Source of the DNA: a virus
IMG/VR virus record: IMGVR_UViG_3300028597_000066
Span: 1-25,858 of that record
DNA: 25,858 nt
Strand: one strand, 5' to 3'
The notes below the pieces were generated by a model. It was not told where the DNA came from. It searched no databases and saw nothing but the letters and a program-made list of their open reading frames with translations. This document shows, one piece after another, positions 1 to 6,717 of the stretch. A program made the position numbers and the translations under genes. How positions within the stretch are numbered: position 1 is the first letter of the stretch; each line of letters starts with the position of its first letter.

Positions 1-99
1 CGGGCTATTGGCCTGCCAGTTGGACCCGGCTTCACCGAAGAAGACCGCCCCTGGTACAAGATCAGCTTCGAGTTGACCGGTGTGGCCCTCTCGGGCTGA
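1..99 (+). CDS. C-terminal end of an unrecognised phage protein (partial)
   Basis: Frame 1 is open from the window edge to a TGA at 97-99, giving the last 32 residues of a protein that begins upstream. The tail includes EEDRPWYKISFELTG. It ends 27 bases before the tail tube gene on the same strand. In siphovirus tail operons the gene just before the tube protein usually encodes a tail terminator or neck/completion protein, so that is the likely class. This rests on position only; I do not recognise the fragment itself. Confidence 0.6.
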   Translation, partial: RAIGLPVGPGFTEEDRPWYKISFELTGVALSG

Positions 100-126
100 C
101 TTTTCCAATCATAGAGGGTTCACACA

Positions 127-621
127 ATGGCAGGCTGCGAAAGTTCTGCGTTCCTGGGTCGTGATACGACTCTCGAGTTCGCAATCGGTTGCCCGGATCA
201 GCTTCCGGAAGAAGGCGACTGGAAATTTATTGGCGCGCTTCGCTCCAATGGCATCAGCACTGAATGGGACGTCGTCGACAGTACCGCTGACGACTCGCAA
301 GGCAACATTCGCGAGCAAGAGGCAACCTATCGCACTATCACCATTTCGGCAGATGGCGTGGCTCGACGCACGGACAACGCGGTAGTGCACCAAACCGAGC
401 TCTACTTGCACTACATGAACCCGACCGCCACGGGAGGGCAACCGAAGGTGTGGATGCGCCGGACCGACCCGCGGGTGCAGCAAGTAGGCTATTTCCTGCT
501 GTCGACTTATGACCTGGAGGCGCCCTACGATGAGATCTCCACGTTCTCGATAGAAGCCACCAGTACGGCGAACTCCGTCATCCCTGGCGGCGTTTCCACC
601 ATCCCGACCCCAGTGGTGTAA
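127..621 (+). CDS. Major tail tube protein
   Basis: A 164-residue protein of the size and composition of siphovirus tail tube proteins, which stack as hexameric rings to form the DNA conduit of the tail. It is rich in beta-strand-type sequence (residues about 30-150) with a Ser/Thr-rich C-terminus. The start at 127 is supported by AGAGGG at 113-118. It lies upstream of a chaperone-like gene and the tape measure, the normal order, although a reverse-strand island now separates it from them. The assignment relies on size, composition and gene order as well as a general resemblance to tail tube proteins. An alternative is another minor tail structural protein. Confidence 0.7.
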   Translation: MAGCESSAFLGRDTTLEFAIGCPDQLPEEGDWKFIGALRSNGISTEWDVVDSTADDSQGNIREQEATYRTITISADGVARRTDNAVVHQTELYLHYMNPTATGGQPKVWMRRTDPRVQQVGYFLLSTYDLEAPYDEISTFSIEATSTANSVIPGGVSTIPTPVV

Positions 622-624
622 ATC

Positions 625-978
625 ATGGCAGTGATCAAAGCAATCCAACCGGGTTCGGTCAATGGCAAGTTCGCTGTTGCCCCAACTGCACTTACCGGCA
701 CCGATTCTCTGGTTTACAAACCGTCGGTCAACCAAGTGCTTTACGTCTTCAACACCTCGGCTTCTCCCGTGACTGTCACTGTTGACGGCGACGGCGGTAC
801 TACCGTCTCTCCGCCTGGACTCGGCGGCACCGTTGACGTCAGCGCCGGCTACGCCATCGCAGTGGCGGCGGGCACGGTGCAGGCGGTACAACTGCGCACG
901 ATCAGCTCGTTTCTGCAGGGAGTCGTGGCGGTGTCTGGCGGGGTGGCAGGCGTGGTAGCCTGGATCCAAGAAGGCTAA
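625..978 (+). CDS. Small uncharacterised structural-type protein
   Basis: A 117-residue protein starting three bases after the tail tube stop codon, so probably translated by coupling; only a weak ribosome binding site is visible. The sequence is low in charge and rich in Val, Thr, Ala and Gly, with runs such as SASPVTVTVDGDGG. That is typical of a beta-sandwich virion protein. There is no signal peptide. A strong intrinsic terminator follows directly. Position between the tube gene and the tape measure region suggests a tail-associated or decoration role, but I do not recognise the family. Confidence 0.75.
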   Translation: MAVIKAIQPGSVNGKFAVAPTALTGTDSLVYKPSVNQVLYVFNTSASPVTVTVDGDGGTTVSPPGLGGTVDVSAGYAIAVAAGTVQAVQLRTISSFLQGVVAVSGGVAGVVAWIQEG

Positions 979-985
979 GTGATGT

Positions 986-1009
986 GCCCCGCACTTGGCG
1001 GGGCTTTTT
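986..1009 (+). terminator. Rho-independent terminator after the tail tube operon
   Basis: GCCCCGC (986-992), a five-base loop, and GCGGGGC (998-1004) form a perfect 7-bp GC-rich stem followed by TTTTT (1005-1009). It sits 8 bases after the preceding stop codon and abuts the 3' end of the convergent HNH gene. On the minus strand no T-run follows, so it should act on + transcripts only. Confidence 0.85.
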
Positions 1010-1671
1010 CATTCCGGCTGCCATCGGGGCCCTTTGCTGGTGTTCTCGAAAGCCGTCAAAATTTGCAAATTCGCCAAAACATGTAGACCACTGACAAATT
1101 CGCCTTGCAATGGGAGAATATGGTCGACATGGTGCGGAATTCCGGTTGCCAGTTCCATGCCTTTTGCGAAGTCGTAGAGCATCTGGATCTCTAGGAAGTC
1201 CGCGGGCGTTAGCCATTTTGGCGTGCGTTGAAGCTTTGCGGCTCGACGTTTTGCTGCGGTAGCAGCGTTCTTTTGGGGGTTACGCTCGCGCCAAGCTTTA
1301 CCATTTGCGGCATGCCGCTCTTTGTTTTCGGTGTGCCAGCGTCGGCTCTTTTCCGCAACTTTATCCCTATTGGCGCGTTCCCACTGGTGGGCGGCTTCAG
1401 GGTTGGCTTTGTTCCACGCTAGATTTGCGGCTCGCTTCGGTCCAGGATTTGCGGCGTATTTTGCACGAGAAGCTGCGTTGCGGGCATCCCGATTAGCGTG
1501 GTGGTAAGCGTTGGTCCGGGCTTTAACCTGTTCTTTGTTTCGCTGATAGCTTTCTGCGCTTTTAGCCTTCTTGCAGGTACGGCATTGGGTGTAGAGACCA
1601 TCCCGAGCCTTCGCTGAAGGCGGGAATTCGTCGAAGGCTTTGCTCTGTTTACATACGGTACAAGTTTTCAT
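1009..1671 (-). CDS. HNH homing-type endonuclease (copy 1)
   Basis: A 220-residue protein with an N-terminal zinc-finger pattern (C4, C7, C30, C33), a basic middle of degenerate repeats rich in Arg, Asn, Lys and Ala (about 45-150), and a C-terminal HNH nuclease core. The core has HHVDHILPLQG from residue 180 (D183, H184), then N201 and N210 in the expected positions. HNH enzymes of this type cut DNA in a metal-dependent way and act as selfish homing elements in phages. The last 80 residues closely resemble copy 3 at 24111-24887, so the two are paralogous. It is the last gene of a three-gene minus-strand island. The start codon lies inside a strong hairpin, and no good ribosome binding site is exposed. 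Confidence 0.9.
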   Translation of the reverse strand: MKTCTVCKQSKAFDEFPPSAKARDGLYTQCRTCKKAKSAESYQRNKEQVKARTNAYHHANRDARNAASRAKYAANPGPKRAANLAWNKANPEAAHQWERANRDKVAEKSRRWHTENKERHAANGKAWRERNPQKNAATAAKRRAAKLQRTPKWLTPADFLEIQMLYDFAKGMELATGIPHHVDHILPLQGEFVSGLHVLANLQILTAFENTSKGPRWQPE

Positions 1672-1709
1672 ATTCGGAGAATGTCCTATTCGGTGAAAAA
1701 CTTGTACCG
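1656..1709 (-). promoter_or_regulatory. 13-bp hairpin around the start codon of HNH copy 1
   Basis: CGGTACAAGTTTT (1656-1668) and AAAACTTGTACCG (1697-1709) are perfect 13-base inverted repeats with a 28-base loop. In the minus-strand transcript the downstream arm is the first few codons of the HNH gene, just after the ATG (1671-1669). The AUG and the only purine-rich upstream stretch lie in the loop. The upstream arm therefore seems built to pair with the start of the coding sequence. TATTCGG also occurs twice in the loop (1671-1677 and 1688-1694). Hairpins that hide ribosome binding sites are known for phage homing endonucleases such as those of T4. The function here is inferred. Confidence 0.7.
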
Positions 1710-1720
1710 CATCACGATTG

Positions 1721-2017
1721 TTACGTCAATTCCTCCCGCATGATTTTCACCTCTCGCGGAAACTCGAAAGCGAGCACCACTTCCTGACCCCGGCGCGACG
1801 GTCGCAGCTCCACGTTACCGCCGCCAAAGGTCATCGACTGGCCCGGGCGCAGCGCATCGACCACGCTGTGCGCACCTGACGAGCTGAGCTTCAGCCGCAC
1901 CGAGAACGCGCCAAACAGGCCCTTGGTCGCCTCGGTGAGCAGGCGCCAGGTTGTGCCGTTCGGTTCAGTGACGATCACCGATTCGCCGGCCTTGCGAGTG
2001 AGTACGAGTTTGCCCAT
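1721..2017 (-). CDS. CsrA/RsmA-like RNA-binding regulator with a large internal insertion
   Basis: A 98-residue protein. Residues 3-17 (KLVLTRKAGESVIVT) match the first strand of CsrA. Residues 68-98, ending in FPREVKIMREELT, match the rest of CsrA, including the conserved Arg in the REE motif (R94) used for RNA contact. Between them about 50 residues (18-67) are inserted where normal 60-residue CsrA has a short turn. CsrA proteins bind GGA-containing mRNA leaders and control translation, so a phage copy could act on host or phage messages. The ATG at 2017 is preceded by GAGGTG (2022-2027). It is the middle gene of a minus-strand island within the tail operon. The match is from memory of CsrA; whether the insertion leaves RNA binding intact is unknown. 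Confidence 0.75.
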   Translation of the reverse strand: MGKLVLTRKAGESVIVTEPNGTTWRLLTEATKGLFGAFSVRLKLSSSGAHSVVDALRPGQSMTFGGGNVELRPSRRGQEVVLAFEFPREVKIMREELT

Positions 2018-2025
2018 GGTGCACC

Positions 2026-2232
2026 TCAGATGCTCAACGGAGCGCATTGGTAAGTGATGACGGTTTTATTGCCGTGCCCTTCAGTTTGAACGGCTCCAGC
2101 TTGGGCTACCCTTCCCGCATTCTTACAGGCTTGCTCCGATGTAAAGCCGGGAGTGCTGGTTTGGGTTACGGCTACGGGGCTGGTGTTGAAAGGACCGAAA
2201 AGGTACGTCGTGAGAATCAGCGCGTAGATCAT
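2026..2232 (-). CDS. Small exported two-cysteine protein
   Basis: A 68-residue protein with a hydrophobic N-terminus (MIYALILTTYLFG) that looks like a signal peptide or membrane anchor, followed by a Thr/Ser-rich stretch and two cysteines in SEQACKNA and YQCAP. The two cysteines could form a disulfide in the periplasm. The start is firmly set by a consensus AGGAGGTG about 7 bases upstream (2239-2246). It is the first gene after the putative minus-strand promoter at 2260-2288 and ends 8 bases before the CsrA-like start. The protein at 15610-15855 has the same layout (SDQGCFQA, YQCITP). Function unknown; small exported phage proteins often change the host envelope, but that is not shown here. 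Confidence 0.75.
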   Translation of the reverse strand: MIYALILTTYLFGPFNTSPVAVTQTSTPGFTSEQACKNAGRVAQAGAVQTEGHGNKTVITYQCAPLSI

Positions 2233-2259
2233 GTGTGCACCTCCTGTTGATGTGGGCTC

Positions 2260-2288
2260 AGTGTCGCCCCTAGTGACACGTGTGTCAA
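2260..2288 (-). promoter_or_regulatory. Putative operator/promoter A for the reverse-strand island
   Basis: On the minus strand TTGACA (2288-2283) is followed after exactly 17 bases by GACACT (2265-2260), a weak -10. The perfect palindrome TGACACGTGTGTCA (2274-2287) overlaps the -35. About 40 bases around it resemble the region at 17720-17760, including a GTCAC-CTAGGGC-like spacer. It lies 28 bases upstream of the first island gene. The operator-like repeat is clearer than the -10. Confidence 0.45.
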
Positions 2289-2329
2289 CTACTATTTGGG
2301 CCGCCCGTCACCGTGGTATCCTCTGCGCC

Positions 2330-2944
2330 ATGACCATACTCACCAGCATCGGCGAACAGCTCGTTACTGTGGGCGACCGCGCCGTCAAGTTCCGCCCGTC
2401 ACTGCTCGCCATGACGCGCATCGGCACGCCCCGCGAGATCGTGGACGTATTCGCCCAAGTCTGCGGCGCACCGTCGCACCCGGCGCTCGTGCGCGAGTGG
2501 CGCAAGCAGCAATTCGCCGCCGCCTGCTGCGTAATGATCGCATGCGCCGAGGATGACGACATCTCCTGGCTGATCGGCCACGTCAACGAGCGGTTCCGTT
2601 ACGTGCGAGGCGTGCTGCCGCTCGAGGACATCGTGGGCTTGGCCTCCGGGCTGCTCAAGCATGGCGTGGTGGGCGACGTGAAGCCCGACCGGCCCACCCG
2701 CGGCGACTACGTTCGCGAGTTCGACGCCCGGGGCATCGCTGCCACAGCCATGGCGCACCTGGGCCTGAGCGAAGCCGAAGCCTGGCAACTGACCATGACC
2801 AGCTACATCGGCGCCATGCGGGCCAAGTACCCGCCGAGCGAGAAGGACGCCAAGGCCGACCCGCGCAGCGACGCGGAAGTGTATGATTCAGCCAAAGCAT
2901 TCCTGGCCCGCGTGAAGGCCGCAAAACAATTGCAGGGAAAATAG
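2330..2944 (+). CDS. Probable tail assembly chaperone (DUF6246-like)
   Basis: A 204-residue protein immediately before the tape measure region, where siphoviruses encode chaperones that coat the tape measure during tail assembly. The N-terminal pattern IGEQ...FRPSLLAMTRIGTPREIV is what I recall for DUF6246-type proteins found in this position. The ATG at 2330 fits the family start; an upstream in-frame ATG at 2231 adds atypical residues, and neither has a good ribosome binding site. The gene ends in GGGAAAATAG, a slippery heptamer abutting the stop codon, with a stem-loop 9 bases on. That suggests a -1 frameshift like the lambda G/GT pair. The family call is moderate; the chaperone role comes from position. 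Confidence 0.7.
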   Translation: MTILTSIGEQLVTVGDRAVKFRPSLLAMTRIGTPREIVDVFAQVCGAPSHPALVREWRKQQFAAACCVMIACAEDDDISWLIGHVNERFRYVRGVLPLEDIVGLASGLLKHGVVGDVKPDRPTRGDYVREFDARGIAATAMAHLGLSEAEAWQLTMTSYIGAMRAKYPPSEKDAKADPRSDAEVYDSAKAFLARVKAAKQLQGK

Positions 2945-2976
2945 TGTATATTGAGCCATCGATCAGTGAGGCTCAA
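2935..2976 (+). promoter_or_regulatory. Candidate -1 frameshift signal: slippery heptamer plus stem-loop
   Basis: G GGA AAA (2935-2941) is in the correct phase of the chaperone-like frame, directly before its TAG (2942-2944). After a 9-base spacer, TTGAGCC (2951-2957) and GGCTCAA (2970-2976) form a perfect 7-bp stem with a 12-base loop. This matches the standard layout of a -1 programmed frameshift. The shifted frame runs 18 codons to a TAA at 2995-2997. The same stem-loop covers the GTGAGG ribosome binding site of HNH copy 2, so it may instead, or also, control that gene. Confidence 0.5.
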
Positions 2977-2977
2977 C

Positions 2978-3670
2978 ATGAACCCGAAATTTTGTAAACG
3001 ATGCGGGCAGTGGCGCACGGAAGAGGACTTCTACCGAAGCACTCGTAACAAAAGCGGGTTCGCCTCGCAATGCAAGAAATGCGAACGCGCTAAGCCAAGC
3101 GCACAACGGAAAACGTTACCGGTACTCTTCAACTCGACTGAAAAACAATGTAGCCGCTGCCGCGAAGTGAAACCACATAGTGATTTTTACCGCCGAAAGG
3201 GATCTCCGACGGGGTTGCATTGTTACTGCAAATCCTGCCAATTGGCGGCAACGGGCGCGTCTAGCAAAAAGCACATCGAGAGACGCCGAGCCCGTGAAAG
3301 GCAGAGGCTAGAAAGCTGCCCCGCAACACACATGAAATACCGCATCCTCGGCCTTGTCCGTAAAGCCATTGACCGACACGCGCTAGACTATCCCGTAAGC
3401 AGCGTGACCCGGGAGTTTTGGCTAGCGGTAGGGTATACTCGGCAAGAATTGGCAGAACACCTGGAAGCTCTTTTCCTCCCGGGGATGTCCTGGGAAAACC
3501 GTCGAGAGTGGCACATCGACCACATAATTCCAGTGTCCTATTTCAAACCAACGTCTTTTTCCGACCCTAAGTTTTTGGCATGCTGGGGCCTGAATAATCT
3601 CCGCCCAATGTGGGCTGCCGACAATCTGCGGAAGCGGGCTAGCCTCGAGTTTCTGCACCTCGTGGAGTAG
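2978..3670 (+). CDS. HNH endonuclease (copy 2)
   Basis: A 230-residue protein with two N-terminal zinc-finger-like cysteine blocks. The first has C6, C9, C32 and C35; the second repeats the pattern with CSRC and CKSC. The C-terminal HNH core has WHIDHIIPVSYF followed by a conserved LNNLRP and DNLRK. The ATG at 2978 has GTGAGG just upstream (2967-2972); an in-frame TTG at 2951 is less likely. The gene lies between the chaperone-like gene and the tape measure, which are normally adjacent, and looks less GC-rich than both. Its last codons supply the GGAG used by the tape measure. It belongs to a different HNH subgroup from copies 1 and 3. Probably a mobile intergenic endonuclease. Confidence 0.88.
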   Translation: MNPKFCKRCGQWRTEEDFYRSTRNKSGFASQCKKCERAKPSAQRKTLPVLFNSTEKQCSRCREVKPHSDFYRRKGSPTGLHCYCKSCQLAATGASSKKHIERRRARERQRLESCPATHMKYRILGLVRKAIDRHALDYPVSSVTREFWLAVGYTRQELAEHLEALFLPGMSWENRREWHIDHIIPVSYFKPTSFSDPKFLACWGLNNLRPMWAADNLRKRASLEFLHLVE

Positions 3671-3676
3671 AAAGCT

Positions 3677-6229
3677 GTGGAACAAGTCGGAGCTATCACA
3701 TACCTGGTTGACATGGACACCGCAGCCGTCACCAAGGGCGCGGACCGGGTCAATGCGGCGCTTGATTCCGTGGGCAAGGGGGCCGATCGGCTCGACGGCA
3801 CCATGGGCAAGGCCGAGCGCACGGTAACGCAGACCGGCAAGGCCAGCGCCAAGGCCGCTAATGACGTTGGCAAACTGGAGAAGGCCACGGAGAGCGCCAG
3901 TAACGCCGCTGGTGGGTTCACCGCCAAGTTGACCCCACTCGCTGCAGCCATCGGCGGCCTCGTCACAGCCCAGGCGATTCTCGACCTAGGCAAGATGGCC
4001 GAACAGTTCACTCTGCTGCAGGCGCGAATAACTCGGCTCTCTGCTGATGCCGAGACCGCTGCCGCGACTTACAACCGGCTCCTCACCGTTGCAGCAGCTA
4101 CAGGGCAGACAATGCCCGAGACGGTCAAGCTGTGGGAGACGTTGACCAGCAGCCTCAAGTCGCTCGGCGCGACGAATGATCAGGTAGTCACTCTCGTTAC
4201 CACGTTGCAGAAGATCGGCAAGATCGGCGGCAGTAGCGCGGAAGAAACATCCAATGCCCTCCGTCAGCTGGGCCAGTCGTTGGACCGTGGCACACTACAA
4301 GCCGAAGAATTCAACAGCATTGTCGAGCAGACTCCCGAGCTGATTCGCCAGTTGGCAGCAGCCTCGGGCCGCAGCATGGGCGAGTTCCGCCAGGCGATGC
4401 TCGACGGCAAGATCACATCACAAGAGCTGTTCGACCTGCTGATGAGCCGCACCCAGGAAGTCGACGCCGAGTTCAAAAAGCTGCCGCGCAGCGTGGCAGA
4501 TGCCGCGAACGCGATCATGGTGCAGATGGGCGCAGCCGCTTCAGCCATCGACCAGGCGACCAGCGCTTCGAAAGCCTTGGCATTCATCCTGGACCGCATT
4601 GCTGACGGTATCCAGGTAACGTTCAATCCGACGGACGTGCAGAAGTTCAACACGCTGTTGCGAGACCGCTCGCAGGCTGAGTCGGTGTACCAGGCGCAGT
4701 TGCAGAACGGGTCGAAGCGCTCCCAGGAAGCCGCAAAGAAGCGACTAGACAGCCTCAACGCCGAAATCAAGGCGATGCAGGACGCTCGTATCGCAGCCAT
4801 CAAGGCACAGAGCGGCGGGGGCGGGACGAGTGCGGGCAAGCCGGCCCCAACCACGACAGCGGACGGGCAGAAGGCCCTCGACCAGCTTGCCGAGCAGAAC
4901 CAGCAGCTGCGCGCCCAGGGGGTTGAGCGCGCCAAGATCATTGCCTTGCAGAAGCTCGGCGCCGGTGCGACGCAGCAGGAGAAAGACGCTGCCGTTGCCC
5001 TGGCGGTCGAAAACTACAACATGCAGGAAGCGGAGAAAGCCCGCACCAAGGCTTCGACCGACGGAGCAGCGCAGCGAAAGCGTGACGACGAGGCTGCAGC
5101 CGCTGCGATTCGCAAAGAGAACGAAGAGGCCAAGCGCGCGTACGAGGCCAACCGCAAAGTCATCGAGGGCTTGGCTCTGGAGCTGGGCAACGCAGCGCTG
5201 AAAGGCGAGGAACTGGCCGTTGCTCAGGCAAAAGCAAAGCTCAATAAGTTCGCCAGCCCCGAAGACGTGGCCGAGGTGGAACGCCTGACCCGTGCCATCG
5301 TGCAGCAACAGCAGGTTATCGCCAACAAGCAGCTCGCCGGTCAGGTGGACCCGTTCGTCGGTGCGCAGCAACAGCGCGACCAGCGACTTGCTGACCTGAA
5401 GACCTTGGAGCAGGCCGAGCTGCTGAGCGCCCAACGGGTCAACGAGCTGAAACTACAGGCCGAAACCACATATCAGGAGCAGGTACGCGCGCTACAGGAA
5501 GAAACATTCCGTCAGGCCTCCGTGGGCAACGACCTGTTGATCGGCACGCTGAACCAGTTGCAGCAGGCAGGCACGCAGGCATTTGTAGGCCTGATCACCG
5601 GTGCAAGCAATGGGCAGCAGGCGGTGCAAGCGTTGGCCAGTGCCCTGCTCAATGAGGCGGTGGGCGCCCTTGTGCAGATGGGTGTGCAGTACGTCAAGAA
5701 CATGATCATCGGCCAGACAGCGCAGACGGCGGCAACCACAGCCAGCGTGGCGGCAGCGGGTATTGTCGGTTCGGCTTGGGCGGGGCCGGCAGGCTTGGTG
5801 TCTCTCGCGTCGTTCGGGGCCAACGCCGTACCGGCCCAGGCCGCCATCGGCTCTACAATTGCTCTTGCTAAGGGCGCCGCTCTTGCAGGCGGTCGGCAGT
5901 ACGGCGGCCCCGTGGCCTCTGGAAACCTTTACCGTGTGAACGAAGGTGGCGCACCGGAGATCTTCAACGCCGCCGGCGGCAAACAATACATGATGCCCAA
6001 CAGCCGCGGCGAGGTGGTCAGCAACAAGGACGCGACGGCACAGAGTGGCGTTGCTGCCGCACCTGTGGTCAATGTCTATGAAGCAAACCCTGGGACGACG
6101 GTCAAGAGCCGATGGAGTCCAGAAGACGAAAACTGGATCATTGACGTGGTAAATGGGAATATCAACAGCAACGGCAAGATCGGCCAATCCGTCAACCGAG
6201 TTACCGGCACCCCGCGGAGAGGCGCATGA
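3677..6229 (+). CDS. Tail tape measure protein
   Basis: At 850 residues this is the second-longest gene in the window. The tape measure sets tail length and is threaded through the tube. Residues about 1-35 carry the usual VGAITYLVDMDTAAV start. About 100-260 form the conserved tape measure domain with LQKIGKIGGSSAEETSNALR. About 330-610 are long charged helices likely to be coiled coils. About 650-760 is a hydrophobic Ala/Gly-rich part, and the end has GGPVASGNLYRVNEGGAPEI, often seen in such proteins. It starts with GTG at 3677, with GGAG 9 bases upstream inside the HNH gene. An internal ATG at 3713 would cut off the conserved N-terminus. The stop overlaps the next gene (ATGA). Confidence 0.93.
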   Translation: MEQVGAITYLVDMDTAAVTKGADRVNAALDSVGKGADRLDGTMGKAERTVTQTGKASAKAANDVGKLEKATESASNAAGGFTAKLTPLAAAIGGLVTAQAILDLGKMAEQFTLLQARITRLSADAETAAATYNRLLTVAAATGQTMPETVKLWETLTSSLKSLGATNDQVVTLVTTLQKIGKIGGSSAEETSNALRQLGQSLDRGTLQAEEFNSIVEQTPELIRQLAAASGRSMGEFRQAMLDGKITSQELFDLLMSRTQEVDAEFKKLPRSVADAANAIMVQMGAAASAIDQATSASKALAFILDRIADGIQVTFNPTDVQKFNTLLRDRSQAESVYQAQLQNGSKRSQEAAKKRLDSLNAEIKAMQDARIAAIKAQSGGGGTSAGKPAPTTTADGQKALDQLAEQNQQLRAQGVERAKIIALQKLGAGATQQEKDAAVALAVENYNMQEAEKARTKASTDGAAQRKRDDEAAAAAIRKENEEAKRAYEANRKVIEGLALELGNAALKGEELAVAQAKAKLNKFASPEDVAEVERLTRAIVQQQQVIANKQLAGQVDPFVGAQQQRDQRLADLKTLEQAELLSAQRVNELKLQAETTYQEQVRALQEETFRQASVGNDLLIGTLNQLQQAGTQAFVGLITGASNGQQAVQALASALLNEAVGALVQMGVQYVKNMIIGQTAQTAATTASVAAAGIVGSAWAGPAGLVSLASFGANAVPAQAAIGSTIALAKGAALAGGRQYGGPVASGNLYRVNEGGAPEIFNAAGGKQYMMPNSRGEVVSNKDATAQSGVAAAPVVNVYEANPGTTVKSRWSPEDENWIIDVVNGNINSNGKIGQSVNRVTGTPRRGA

Positions 6230-6717
6230 GCACCGTACTTGACATTCTCCGCTCCAGCGGCGGCACTGACTGCGAGATCCACACGCTTGAGCTGACGTGC
6301 ACCGCGTGGGCTGACGCTCTACTGATCTGCAACCAGTTCTTCGACTTCACGGCCACCACGGAAGATGGCCGGACGCTGACATTCATCGCCACGGCATTTG
6401 ACCCATCCCTGCCCAAGAAGGACAACAGCGGCGCGCAGACCCTGGGCATCGCCATCGACAACGTGACCGGCGAGGCGCAGCGCCGCATAGACCTGGCCAA
6501 CGAAGCGGCTGCACCGATTCGGCTCACGCTGCGCACATACCTGGAATCCGACCCAAGCGCGCCAGCTGAGCCGCCGCTATACCTGGACTGCCTGGCTGCC
6601 GAGATCGAGGGCCCAACGGTGCAGTTCACCGCCGGGTACTTCGACCTGATCGATACTGCCTGGCCCAGATTCCGCTACACCGACCAGTTCAGCCCTGGCG
6701 TGAAGTACATCACATGA
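6226..6717 (+). CDS. DUF1833-type minor tail protein
   Basis: A 163-residue protein starting in an ATGA overlap with the tape measure stop and led by GGAGAGG. Its pattern (short helix, then a beta-rich body with TFIATAFDPSLPKK and GIAIDNVTGEAQRRI, and an ending with RFRYTDQFSPG) fits DUF1833, a phage protein family placed between the tape measure and the NlpC/P60 peptidase. By position it should belong to the distal tail or baseplate, comparable to lambda M or L. The biochemical role is not known. Its stop overlaps the next gene by four bases. Confidence 0.8.
   Translation: MSTVLDILRSSGGTDCEIHTLELTCTAWADALLICNQFFDFTATTEDGRTLTFIATAFDPSLPKKDNSGAQTLGIAIDNVTGEAQRRIDLANEAAAPIRLTLRTYLESDPSAPAEPPLYLDCLAAEIEGPTVQFTAGYFDLIDTAWPRFRYTDQFSPGVKYIT

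Noticed and set aside
1228-1507. Short + strand open frames opposite HNH copy 1
   Set aside because: Their products are rich in Phe, Cys and Trp with no ribosome binding sites; the HNH frame explains the region.
2231-2329. N-terminal extension of the chaperone-like protein from an ATG at 2231
   Set aside because: The extra 33 residues do not fit the family start, lie over the putative promoter of the divergent island and have no ribosome binding site.
5492-6187. Long minus-strand open frame opposite the tape measure
   Set aside because: The composition is Cys/His/Arg-rich and not protein-like, there is no ribosome binding site, and the + strand frame is clearly the real gene.
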